Source: Verrucosispora sp. NA02020 (GTDB taxonomy: Bacteria; Actinomycetota; Actinomycetes; Mycobacteriales; Micromonosporaceae). Taken from it: a DNA stretch of 64,000 nucleotides. The notes under the pieces are model-generated. The model worked only from the letters and a program-made list of their open reading frames with translations. It had not been told where the DNA came from and did no database searches. This document shows positions 51,047-60,500 of the stretch, in pieces. The stretch covers positions 3,410,001 to 3,474,000 of the forward strand of contig NZ_CP054923.1 in assembly GCF_013364215.1 (NCBI RefSeq). Reading direction: 5' to 3'. Position 1 is the first letter of the stretch. Every line of letters starts with the position of its first letter. The position numbers were made by a program, and so were the translations under genes.

Positions 51047-52254
51047 GGCTTGCTCACCGCCCACTGCACCAGCGCGCGGGCCGGTTTCCACCCGGTGAAA
51101 CCGCCCAGCGGCGTGGCGCGTTCGATCGACAACCGGGTCAGGTCCCCACCGTGCCGGGCCAGTTGGTCGGTGAGTTCGCGCTCGCCTTCGAGGGTGACCG
51201 CGTGGGCGACGAGCCGCCCGCCGGGACGCAGCGCGTCCCAGGCCGCGTCGAACACCCCCGGTGCGGTCAGCCCGCCGCCGACGAAGACCGCGTCGGGTGC
51301 GGGCAGGTCCGCGAGGGCCTGCGGCGCCCGGCCCCGGACCACCCGCAACCGGGGTACGCCGAGATTCCGGGCGTTGGCGACGATCCGGTCGGCGCGGTCG
51401 TCACGGCCCTCCACCGCCACCGCCGACGTGGAGGGATCGCTGCGCAGCCACTCGACCGCCACACTGCCGCTGCCGGCCCCGACGTCCCAGAGCAGCTCGT
51501 CGCCGGTGGGTGCGAGCCGGGACAGGGCCAACGTGCGGGCCTCCCGCTTGGTCAGGGCGCCGTCGTGCGCGAAGGCGTCGTCCGGGAGACCGGGCACGGT
51601 GGAGAGCACCCGCGTGCCGGCTACGGCGACGACCCGCACCGCGACCACGTTCAGCGGATCGCCGGGTGGGGCGGCCCAACCCTCGGCCCGGCCGTCGACC
51701 CGCTGCTCCGTGTCGGCGTCGAGCGCGCCCAGGACCGTCAGTTCGCTGTCGCCGTACCCGGCGTCGGTCAGCAGCCGGGCCAGCGCGGCGGGGGTGGCGG
51801 CATCGGTGCTGAGCACCAGCAGCAGTCGGCCCGGGGCGAGGTCGCGGCGGACCTCGTCCAGGTCACGGCCGACCGCGCTGCGGACGGTGACCCGCTCCAC
51901 CGGCCAGCCCATCCGCGCGCACGCCAGCGTGATCGAGGAGGGATGGCCGACCACGCGCACCCGGTCGGCGCCGAGGAGCCGGACCAGGTGCGTGCCGATG
52001 CCGAACCACATCGGGTCGCCGCTGGCCAGTACGCAGATCCGCCGGTCGGCGTGCATCGCGAGCAGGTCGGGCAGGGCCGGCAGCAACGGCGTCGGCCAGG
52101 CGACCCGCTGCGCCGGCACGCTCTCCGGCAGCAGGTCCAGGTGCCGCCGGCCGCCCAGCACGACCTCCGCCTGCCGCACCGCGTCGCGTCCGCGCTCGCC
52201 GAGCCCCGCCCAGCCGTCCGCGCCGACGCCGACCACGGCGACCGGGGATGTCAT
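51043..52254 (-). CDS. cobL: Precorrin-6Y C5,15-methyltransferase (decarboxylating), CbiE-CbiT fusion
   Basis: 403 residues from the ATG at 52254. The N-terminal half (1-200) is the CbiE-like C5-methyltransferase (VVGVGADGWAGLGERGRDAV, LASGDPMWFGIGTHLV), and the C-terminal half (about 210-403) the CbiT-like C15-methyltransferase/decarboxylase with the SAM motif LLWDVGAGSGSVAVEWL. It is the first gene of the leftward operon. The riboswitch in the upstream gap is on the other strand, so this operon has no visible cobalamin switch of its own. Confidence 0.95.
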   Translation of the reverse strand: MTSPVAVVGVGADGWAGLGERGRDAVRQAEVVLGGRRHLDLLPESVPAQRVAWPTPLLPALPDLLAMHADRRICVLASGDPMWFGIGTHLVRLLGADRVRVVGHPSSITLACARMGWPVERVTVRSAVGRDLDEVRRDLAPGRLLLVLSTDAATPAALARLLTDAGYGDSELTVLGALDADTEQRVDGRAEGWAAPPGDPLNVVAVRVVAVAGTRVLSTVPGLPDDAFAHDGALTKREARTLALSRLAPTGDELLWDVGAGSGSVAVEWLRSDPSTSAVAVEGRDDRADRIVANARNLGVPRLRVVRGRAPQALADLPAPDAVFVGGGLTAPGVFDAAWDALRPGGRLVAHAVTLEGERELTDQLARHGGDLTRLSIERATPLGGFTGWKPARALVQWAVSKP

Positions 52255-52309
52255 GGACCTCACGCGGCGCAACGGTAGTCCAGCAATCCGCGACCCTGCC
52301 GCCCCGGGG

Positions 52310-52460
52310 GGTCGGTGTGACATCATCGGCGACGACGGCGCGGTGGGGAACACCGGTGAGCCGGCCCGAACGGGGTCGGCGAATCCGGGGCGGTCCCGCC
52401 ACTGTGACCGGTCCGGCCCCGCGCCGGCCACCGGAAGCCAGACACTCGCTGCGTCGTGCC
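52310..52460 (+). promoter_or_regulatory. Cobalamin riboswitch upstream of the chelatase-cobO-cobBA operon
   Basis: The conserved core is clear: GGTGAGCCGG, GAATCCGGGGCGGTCCC, the B12-box GCCACTG (52398-52404), then GGAAGCCAGACACTC (from 52433). Outer boundaries are approximate. It ends about 70 bases before the GTG at 52528. A leaderward switch like this lowers expression when adenosylcobalamin is plentiful. Confidence 0.9.
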
Positions 52461-52527
52461 ACGTCGGCCGCTGCGTCGGCGTGGTCGGTGACCGGCCGTG
52501 GGCGAGGACCCACGCGAGGTGAAAGGT

Positions 52528-54579
52528 GTGGCCGTGCGGTCGTACCCCTTCTCCGCCGTCGTCGGCATGGACGACATGGCGTTGGCGCTGAACCTGTGCG
52601 CGGTCTCCCCGGCGATCGGCGGTGTGCTGGTCCGAGGCGAGAAGGGCACCGCGAAGTCGACCGCCGTGCGGGCCCTGACCGCGTTCCTGCCCCCGGTCGA
52701 CGTGGTGACCGACTGCCGCTTCTCCTGCGACCCGGCGGCACCCGACCCGGACTGTCCGGACGGGCCGCACCCGGCCGACCCACCGGCCCGTACGCGTCCG
52801 GCCCGGTTGGTGGAGCTGCCGGTCGGTGCCGGTGAGGACCGCCTCCTCGGCGCGCTGCACCTGGAACGGGCACTGCGCGAGGGCGTCACCGCGTACGACC
52901 CGGGCCTGCTGGCCGCCGCCCACCGTGGCCTGCTCTATGTCGACGAGGTCAACCTGCTGCACGACCACCTGGTGGACGTGCTGCTCGACGCGGCGGCGAT
53001 GGGGCGCGCCACCGTGGAGCGCGACGGCGTCTCGGTCACCCACGCGGCCCGGTTCGTGCTGGTGGGCACCATGAATCCCGAGGAGGGGGAGCTGCGCCCG
53101 CAGCTGCTGGACCGCTTCGGTCTGACCGTCGAGGTCGCCGCCAGCCGGGACCCGCAGGTGCGGGCCGAGGTGATGCGCCGACGGCTGGCGTACGAGGCCG
53201 ACCCGGACGGTTTCGCCGCCCGCTACGCCGACGCCGACGCGGCGCTGGGCGCACAGGTCGCCCGGGCCCGGACCCTGCTGCCGACGGTCCGTCTCGACGA
53301 CGCGACGGTGACCCGCATCGCCGCCCTCTGCGCCGCCGCCGAGGTCGACGGGATGCGCGCCGACCTGGTCATCGCGCGGACCGCCATCGCCCACGCGGCG
53401 TGGTGCGGGCGCACCGAGGTGAGCGTCGGTGACGTCCGGGTCGCCGCCCGGCTGGCCCTGCCGCACCGCCGCCGCCGCAACCCCTTCGACCCGCCGCAGC
53501 AGGACGCCGCCGACCTCGACCGGGCGCTGCACGACGCCGGGCTGGACGAACCCGGGCCGCCCGAGGAGGAGCTGGATCCGCCCACGGACGGCCCACCGGG
53601 CCCGGACGACCCGGACGGCCCGCCCGACGGCGGCGGCCCGGGCGACCCCGAGGGCGATTCCGCCGACGACCGCCCGTACCGCTCCCGCCCGGACACCCCG
53701 CCCGCCCCGGGCGCCGAGGGGGAGCGGACGGTCCCCGCACCGGTGCCGGCCGGCGCGCCCTACCGGGCCCGGTTGTTACAGGTCCCCGGCAGCGGCCTCG
53801 GCGTCGCCGGCCGCCGCTCGCCGGCCCGCACCACCACCGGCCGCACCGTCGGCGCCCGACGTCCCGACGGGGCGACGACCGGACGGCCCCACCTGGTGGC
53901 CACCCTGCACGCCGCCGCCCCGCACCAACGGGCCCGGGGCCGACAGGGTCCCGGCATCCTGGTCCGTCCCGGCGACGTGCGGTTGCCGGTGCGGCAGGGC
54001 CGCGAGGGCAACCTGATCCTGTTCTGCCTGGACGCCTCCGGCTCGATGGGCGCCCGCCAACGGGTCGGCGCGGTCAAGGCGGCGGTGCTCTCCCTGCTGC
54101 TCGACGCCTACCAGCGCCGGGACAAGGTCGGCCTGGTGACGTTCCGCGCCACCGACGCCGAGGTGGCGTTGCCGCCGACCGCCAGCGTGGAGGTGGCCGC
54201 CGCCCGGCTGGCCACGCTGCCGACCGGAGGCCGCACCCCGTTGGCCGAGGGGCTGCTGCGCGCCCGCGAGGTGCTACGGGTGGAACGGATCCGCGATCCG
54301 CGACGGCGTCCGCTGCTGGTGCTGGTCACCGACGGGCGCGCCACCACCGGCCCGGACGCGGTGGGTCGGGCCCGGCAGGCGGCCCGCCTGCTCGCCGCCG
54401 CCGGCACCAGCACCGTGGTCGTCGACTGCGAGCAGGGCCGGGTACGCATGCGACTCGCCGCCGACCTGGCCACCACGCTCGGCGGTCAGTACCTGCCGCT
54501 GGAGGGGGTCGCCGCCGACGCGCTCACCGACGCGGTACGCGCCCACACCGCCGTCCGCACCGAGAGGGGTGCCGCCTGA
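52528..54579 (+). CDS. Fused BchI/BchD-type magnesium-chelatase-like subunit for cobaltochelatase
   Basis: 683 residues from the GTG at 52528 (GAGGTGAAAGG upstream; a GTG two codons later is the alternative). An AAA+ ChlI-like ATPase (1-320) has Walker A VRGEKGTAKSTA and VLVGTMNPEEGELRPQLLDR. A Pro/Asp/Gly-rich linker (about 340-400) leads to a von Willebrand A domain with MIDAS motif D502-A-S-G-S in FCLDASGSMGARQR. In actinobacteria this fused protein stands in for CobS/CobT and works with CobN to insert cobalt into hydrogenobyrinate a,c-diamide. The cobN gene lies 3 kb away and also has a cobalamin riboswitch. Its TGA and the cobO ATG share one base. Confidence 0.9.
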   Translation: MAVRSYPFSAVVGMDDMALALNLCAVSPAIGGVLVRGEKGTAKSTAVRALTAFLPPVDVVTDCRFSCDPAAPDPDCPDGPHPADPPARTRPARLVELPVGAGEDRLLGALHLERALREGVTAYDPGLLAAAHRGLLYVDEVNLLHDHLVDVLLDAAAMGRATVERDGVSVTHAARFVLVGTMNPEEGELRPQLLDRFGLTVEVAASRDPQVRAEVMRRRLAYEADPDGFAARYADADAALGAQVARARTLLPTVRLDDATVTRIAALCAAAEVDGMRADLVIARTAIAHAAWCGRTEVSVGDVRVAARLALPHRRRRNPFDPPQQDAADLDRALHDAGLDEPGPPEEELDPPTDGPPGPDDPDGPPDGGGPGDPEGDSADDRPYRSRPDTPPAPGAEGERTVPAPVPAGAPYRARLLQVPGSGLGVAGRRSPARTTTGRTVGARRPDGATTGRPHLVATLHAAAPHQRARGRQGPGILVRPGDVRLPVRQGREGNLILFCLDASGSMGARQRVGAVKAAVLSLLLDAYQRRDKVGLVTFRATDAEVALPPTASVEVAAARLATLPTGGRTPLAEGLLRAREVLRVERIRDPRRRPLLVLVTDGRATTGPDAVGRARQAARLLAAAGTSTVVVDCEQGRVRMRLAADLATTLGGQYLPLEGVAADALTDAVRAHTAVRTERGAA

Positions 54580-55193
54580 TGCCACAGGGCCAACCGGTCA
54601 CCGTGCCGGACGACGGGCTGACCACCCGGCAACGCCGCAACCGGCCGCTGCTGATGGTCCACACCGGACCGTCGAAGGGCAAGTCCACCGCCGCCTTCGG
54701 GCTCGCCCTGCGGGGCTGGAACCAGGGCTGGTCGATCGCGGTGTTCCAGTTCGTCAAGAGCGCCAAGTGGACCGTCGGCGAGGAACACGCACTACGCGCC
54801 CTCGGCACGCTGCACGAGCAGACCGGCCAGGGTGGCCCGGTCTCCTGGCACAAGATGGGCGCCGGCTGGAGCTGGAGCCGGACCCAGGGCACCGAGAGCG
54901 ACCATGCGGCGCAGGCCGCGGAGGGCTGGGCGGAGATCAAGCGCCGGCTCGCCACGTCCGCCCACGACCTGTACGTGCTCGACGAGTTCACCTACCCGAT
55001 GAAGTGGGGGTGGGTGGACGTCGACGAGGTGGTGGAGACGCTGCGGCAGCGCCCCGGTCACCAGCACGTGGTGGTGACCGGGCGGGACGCCGATCCCCGG
55101 CTGGTGGACGCGGCGGACCTGGTCACCGAGATGACCAAGATCAAGCATCCGATGGACTCCGGTCAGAAGGGGCAGCGGGGCATCGAATGGTGA
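54579..55193 (+). CDS. cobO: Cob(I)yrinic acid a,c-diamide adenosyltransferase
   Basis: 204 residues. P-loop HTGPSKGKSTAAFGLALR, then FQFVKSAKWTVGEEHAL, HKMGAGWSWSRTQ, YVLDEFTYPMKWGW and the C-terminal HPMDSGQKGQRGIEW identify the CobO/BtuR/CobA family. It adenosylates Co(I) corrinoid during synthesis or salvage. Coupled to the chelatase gene upstream and overlapping the cobB-cobA gene by seven bases downstream. Confidence 0.96.
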   Translation: MPQGQPVTVPDDGLTTRQRRNRPLLMVHTGPSKGKSTAAFGLALRGWNQGWSIAVFQFVKSAKWTVGEEHALRALGTLHEQTGQGGPVSWHKMGAGWSWSRTQGTESDHAAQAAEGWAEIKRRLATSAHDLYVLDEFTYPMKWGWVDVDEVVETLRQRPGHQHVVVTGRDADPRLVDAADLVTEMTKIKHPMDSGQKGQRGIEW

Positions 55194-57472
55194 CCCTCCC
55201 GCCCCGGCTGATCGTCGCCGCTCCGGCCTCCGGGCAGGGCAAGACGACGGTCGCCACCGGCCTGATGGCGGCCCTGCGGCGGCGCGGCCTGACCGTCAGC
55301 GGCCACAAGGTCGGCCCGGACTACATCGACCCCGGCTACCACGAGTTGGCCACCGGCCGCCGGGGCCGCAACCTCGACCCGTTCCTCCAGGGCGAGCAGC
55401 GGATCCTGCCGCTGCTGCGGCACGGCGCCACCGTCGGGGCCCCCGCCGACATCGCGATCGTCGAGGGCGTGATGGGCCTGCTCGACGGCGCGGTCGGTCG
55501 GGCCGGGTACGCCTCCACCGCCCACGTGGCGCGGCTGACCCGTACCCCGGTGCTGCTCGTGGTGGACGTCTCCGGTGCCTCGCGCAGCATCGCCGCGCTG
55601 GTGCACGGCTTCGCCACGTTCGACCCGCAGCTCACCGTCGCCGGGGTGGTCCTCAACAAGGTCGGCTCGGTGACCCACGAGGCGGAGATCCGCGACGCGC
55701 TGGCCGTCACCGGCGTGCCGGTGCTGGGGGCGCTGGGCCGGGACGCGACCCTGGACACCCCGAGCCGGCACCTCGGCCTGGTGCCGGTCGCCGAGCGGGC
55801 CGCCGCCGCCGCGCGTACCGTCGACGCGCTCGCCGCCCACGTCGCCGCCGGTGTCGACCTCGACCAGGTCGTCGCGGTGGCCCGCCGGGCACCCGCGCTG
55901 CCCGGCCCGGCCTGGGACCCGGTGGCCGAACTGTCCGGTCTCACCGTGGAGGGGACCGTCGCGGTCGCGTCCGGGCCGGCGTTCACCTTCCGGTACGCCG
56001 AGACCGACGAACTGCTCACCGCCGCCGGCCTCCGGCTGGCCCCGGCCGACCCGCTGCACGACCCGACGCTGCCCGAGCGGACCACCGGGTTGTACCTCGG
56101 CGGCGGCTTCCCCGAGGTGTACGCCGCCGGACTGACCGAGAACGCACCCCTGCGTCGGGAGGTGGCCGACGCTGCGGCGCGCGGCGTCCCGACGGTCGCC
56201 GAGTGCGCCGGCCTGCTCTACCTGGCCCGCGACCTCGACGGCGCGCCGATGACCGGGGTCCTGCCGGTACGCGCCCGGATGACCGACCGGCTGACGCTGG
56301 GCTACCGGGACGCGCGGGCCACCACGGAGAGCGTGCTCGCCGACGCCGACCAGGCGGTCACCGGCCACGAGTTCCACCGGACCCGCGTCGACGCCGATCC
56401 CGACAGCACGCCCGCCTGGCGGTTCCGGCCCCGCCCGTCCGCCGCGCACGGCACCGCCGCGCCGGTGCCCGACGGTGTCGTGGCCGGCACCGTGCACGCC
56501 TCCTACCTGCACGTGCACTGGGCCGGACACCCGAGCCTGGCGGCCCGCTTCGCCACCGCCGTGCACCGGCACACCACCGGAGCGGCACCCCGTACCCCCG
56601 CTGCCGTCGCGGATCCGGAACCCGGTGGTTCCGGCGCCGTCCCGGCTGTCGCAAGCCCGGCGGCCGGGGTGATCCCGGCCCCGCGCGTGTCCGGGTCGAC
56701 CGGTCCCACCCCGGCCGATGCGCCCGCCGTCGGCCGGGTCACGCTGGTCGGAGGCGGCCCCGGCGACCCGGGTCTGCTCACCCGCCGGGCGCTGGACCGT
56801 CTCGCCGAGGCCGACGTGGTGGTGGCCGACCGGCTCGTGCCGCACGCGGTGCTGCGCGACCTGCGGCCCGGCGTCCGGGTCGTCGACGTGTCGAAGGTGC
56901 CACGCGGCGCGTTCGTTCCCCAGGAGCAGATCAACCAGATCCTGGTCACCGAGGCCCAGGCCGGACACCGGGTGGTGCGGCTCAAGGGCGGCGACCCGTT
57001 CGTCTTCGGCCGGGGCATGGAGGAGGTGCTGGCCTGCCGGGCCGCCGGGGTGCCGGTGGAGGTGGTACCCGGGGTGTCCAGCGCGGTGGCCGTGCCCGAG
57101 CTGGCCGGTGTGCCGGTGACCCATCGCGGTCTGACACAGGGCTTCACCGTGCTCGCCGCCCACCTGCCGCCCGACGACCCGGGCAGCACCGTCGACTGGG
57201 CCGGGGTGGCCCGCTCCGGCACCACGATCGTGCTGCTGATGGCGGTGCAGACGCTGCCCGAGGTGACCGACGCGCTGCTGCGGCACGGCATGGACCCGGC
57301 CACGGCGGCGGTCAGCGTGGAGAACGGCGGCACCGACCGGCAACGCGTCCTGCGCGGAAGCCTCGCCGACATCGCCGACGTCGCCGCCGCCGGGCACCTG
57401 TGCGCACCCGCCGTCACCGTGATCGGCGCGGTCGCCGCGTTCGCTGACGTCACCCAGCTCGCCGACGTCTGA
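55187..57472 (+). CDS. cobBA: Fused cobyrinate a,c-diamide synthase / uroporphyrinogen-III C-methyltransferase
   Basis: 761 residues from the ATG at 55187. Residues 1-455 are CobB: P-loop APASGQGKTTVATGLM, GHKVGPDYIDPGYHE, VEGVMGLLDG, and a glutamine-amidotransferase domain with the Cys in AECAGLLYLARDL and the late HASYLHVHW. A Pro/Ala/Gly linker spans about 460-512. Residues from 516 are a complete SUMT (CobA): VTLVGGGPGDPGLLTRRAL, VRLKGGDPFVFGRGMEE, VVPGVSSAVAVPELAG and GLTQGF. One chain therefore joins the entry methylation (uroporphyrinogen III to precorrin-2) to a late amidation. Similar fusions are annotated in related actinomycetes. A strong hairpin follows. Confidence 0.95.
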   Translation: MVTLPPRLIVAAPASGQGKTTVATGLMAALRRRGLTVSGHKVGPDYIDPGYHELATGRRGRNLDPFLQGEQRILPLLRHGATVGAPADIAIVEGVMGLLDGAVGRAGYASTAHVARLTRTPVLLVVDVSGASRSIAALVHGFATFDPQLTVAGVVLNKVGSVTHEAEIRDALAVTGVPVLGALGRDATLDTPSRHLGLVPVAERAAAAARTVDALAAHVAAGVDLDQVVAVARRAPALPGPAWDPVAELSGLTVEGTVAVASGPAFTFRYAETDELLTAAGLRLAPADPLHDPTLPERTTGLYLGGGFPEVYAAGLTENAPLRREVADAAARGVPTVAECAGLLYLARDLDGAPMTGVLPVRARMTDRLTLGYRDARATTESVLADADQAVTGHEFHRTRVDADPDSTPAWRFRPRPSAAHGTAAPVPDGVVAGTVHASYLHVHWAGHPSLAARFATAVHRHTTGAAPRTPAAVADPEPGGSGAVPAVASPAAGVIPAPRVSGSTGPTPADAPAVGRVTLVGGGPGDPGLLTRRALDRLAEADVVVADRLVPHAVLRDLRPGVRVVDVSKVPRGAFVPQEQINQILVTEAQAGHRVVRLKGGDPFVFGRGMEEVLACRAAGVPVEVVPGVSSAVAVPELAGVPVTHRGLTQGFTVLAAHLPPDDPGSTVDWAGVARSGTTIVLLMAVQTLPEVTDALLRHGMDPATAAVSVENGGTDRQRVLRGSLADIADVAAAGHLCAPAVTVIGAVAAFADVTQLADV

Positions 57473-57497
57473 GCCCCGTCCCGGGCACGTCGCCTGA

Positions 57498-57534
57498 GCC
57501 CGTCCTGGGGAACCGACGGCTCCCCGGGACGGGC
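57498..57534. terminator. Hairpin between cobBA and cobN
   Basis: Arms GCCCGTCCTGGGGA (57498-57511) and TCCCCGGGACGGGC (57521-57534) pair over 14 bases with one G-U. It lies in the 67-base convergent gap and should end both transcripts. Confidence 0.8.
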
Positions 57535-57539
57535 ACCGC

Positions 57540-60500
57540 TCAGCCGGACTCCTCCAGGTCGCCCTCCACCTCCAGGTACGCCTGCCGTAGCGCGTCCATC
57601 AGGGCGGGATCGGGCTTGGCCCAGAGCCCACGGTCGGCGGCCTCGGTGAGCCGCTCGACGATCCCGCGCAGCGCCCACGGGTTCGACCGGCGCAGGAACT
57701 GCTGGTTCTCCGGGTCCAGGACGTAGCTCTCCGCGAGCTGCTCGTACATCCAGTCGGTGACCACGCCGGCCGTCGCGTCGTACCCGAACAGGTAGTCGAC
57801 CGTGGCGGTCATCTCGAACGCGCCCTTGTAGCCGTGCCGGCGCATCGCGGCGATCCACCGTGGATTGACCACCCGGGCGCGGAACACCCGTGCGGTCTCC
57901 TCGGTCAACGACCGGGTCCGGGTGGCGTCCGGGGTGGTGCTGTCCCCGATGTACGCCCGGGGCGCCTGCCCGGTCAACGCCCGCACCGTGGCGATCATCC
58001 CGCCGTGGTACTGGAAGTAGTCGTCGGAGTCGGCGATGTCGTGCTCACGCGTGTCGGTGTTCTTCGCCGCCACCGCGATCCGCCGGTACGCCGACTCCAT
58101 GTCCTCCCGGGCGGGCCGCCCGTCCAGGTCACGGCCGTACGCGAACCCACCCCACACGGTGTAGACCTCGGCCAGGTCGGCGTCGTCGCGCCAGTTCCCG
58201 CTCTCGATCAGCGGCAACAGCCCGGCACCGTACGCACCGGGCTTGGAGCCGAAGATGCGGGTGGTGGCACGCCGGTCGTCGCCGTGCCGGGCGCTGTCGG
58301 CACGGGCGTGCGCGGCGAGGTAGTTCTCCTCGTCCGGCTCGTCCAGCGCCGCCACCTCCCGGATCGCGTCGTCCAGCAGGAGCACCACGTGCGGGAAGGC
58401 GTCCCGGAAGAAGCCGCTGATGCGCAACGTGACGTCGATGCGGGGGCGGCCCAGGTCGGCCAGCGGGACGATCTCGACGCCGGTGACCCGCCGGGACGCC
58501 GGATCCCAGACCGGTTGCCCCCCGATCAGCGCCAACACCTCGGCGATGTCGTCGCCGGAGGTCCGCATCGCCGAGGTGCCCCACGCCGACAGACCGACCG
58601 AGCGTGGCCACTCGCCGGTGTCCCGGCGGTAACGCTCCAGCAATGAGGTGGCCATCGCCTGCCCGGTCTCCCAGGCCAGTCGGCTGGGGATCGCCTTCGG
58701 GTCGACGGTGTAGAAGTTGCGGCCGGTCGGCAGCACGTTGACCAGGCCGCGCAGCGGCGACCCACTCGGTCCGGCCGGCACGTAACCCCCGTCGAGGGCG
58801 TGCAGCACGGCGTCGAGTTCCCCGGTGGTGCCGGCCAGCCGTGGCGCGACCTCGGTCGCGGCGAACGTCAACACCCGGCCGACTTCCGCGCCGTGCGGGT
58901 GGTCGTCGCCGAGCACCTCGACGCGTACCCGGTCGACCGCCTCGGCGGACCAGTCGTGCCGTTCCATCTCCTCGGCCAGCCGTCGGGCCACTGCCTCGAT
59001 CCGGTCCACCTCGGCGGTCTGCTCGGCGCCGCCCTCGTCGAGGCCGAGCGCGGCCCGCAGACCGGGCACCGCGTCGGCCTGACCGCCGAAGACCTGGCGG
59101 GCGCGCAGGATGGCCAGCATCAGGTTGACCCGCGCCTCGCCGGTCGGGGCGTGCCCGAGGACGTGCAGGCCGTCGCGGATCTGCGCGTCCTTGACCTCGC
59201 AGAGCCACCCGTCGACGTGCAGCAGGAAGTCGTCGAACTCGGCGTCGTGCGGACGCTGCTCCATGCCGAGGTCGTGGTCGAGGCGGGCGGCCTGGATCAG
59301 CGTCCAGATCTGCGCCCGTACGGCCGGCAGCTTGGCCGGGTCCATGGTGGCGATGTTGGCGTGCTCGTCGAGCAACTGCTCCAGCCGGGCGATGTCGCCG
59401 TAGCTCTCCGCGCGGGCCATCGGCGGCACCAGATGGTCCACGATGGTGGCGTGCGCCCGCCGCTTGGCCTGCGCGCCCTCACCCGGGTCGTTGACCAGGA
59501 ACGGATAGATGAGCGGCAGCTCGCCGAGGACCGCGTCCGGGCCGCAGCTCGCGGAGAGGCCGAGGTTCTTGCCGGGCAGCCACTCCAGCGAGCCGTGCTT
59601 GCCCAGGTGCACCACGGCGTGCGCGCCGAACTCCTCGTCCAGCCACCGGTAGGCGGCCAGGTAGTGGTGCGTCGGCGGCAGGTCCGGATCGTGGTAGATG
59701 GCCACCGGGTTCTCGCCGAACCCGCGAGGCGGCTGGATCATCAGCAGCACGTTCCCGGCCCGCAACCCGGCCAGGACGATCTCGCCGTCCGGGTCGGCGG
59801 ACCGGTCGACGAACAGGTCACCCGGGGCGGGACCCCAGTGCTCGGTCATCGCCTCCCGCAGGTCGTCGGGGAGCGCGTCGAACCAGCGGCGGTAGGTGGC
59901 GGCCGGGACGCGTACCGGGTTGCCGGCCAGCTTCTCCTCGGTGAGCCACTCCGGGTCCTGGCCGCCGGCCGCGATCAGTGCGTGGATCAGGCGGTCCCCG
60001 TCGGCGTCCTGGCCGTCGCCGCTGGGCAGCAGGCCGGGCAGCGCGTCCGGGCCGTCGACCGGACCGACGTCGTAACCCTGCCCGCGCAGCGTCCGCAGCA
60101 GGTGTACGGCGCTGGCCGGGGTGTCCAGACCGACCGCGTTGCCGACCCGGGAGTGCTTCGTCGGGTACGCCGACAGCACCACCGCGATCCGTCGTTCGGC
60201 CGGCGGCACGTGCCGCAGCCGTGCGTGCCGGACCGCGATGCCGGCGACCCGGCGGGCACGCTCCGGGTCGGCGACGTAGTGCGGCAGCCCGTCGGCGTCG
60301 GTCTCCTTGAACGAGAACGGCACGGTGATCAGCCGACCGTCGAACTCCGGCACCGCCACCTGGGTGGCCGCGTCCAGCGGGCTGAGCCCGTCGTCGCTCT
60401 CCGCCCAGGACGCCCGGTCCTGGGTCAGCGCCAGCGCCTGGAGGATCGGCACGTCCAACTCGGCGAGCGCACCGACGTCCCACGCCTCGTCGGCGCCCCC

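Noticed and set aside
52255..52500. A minus-strand riboswitch for the cobL-cobM-cobF operon
   Set aside because: Only the plus-strand reading gives the B12-box and flanking conserved segments; the complement has none.
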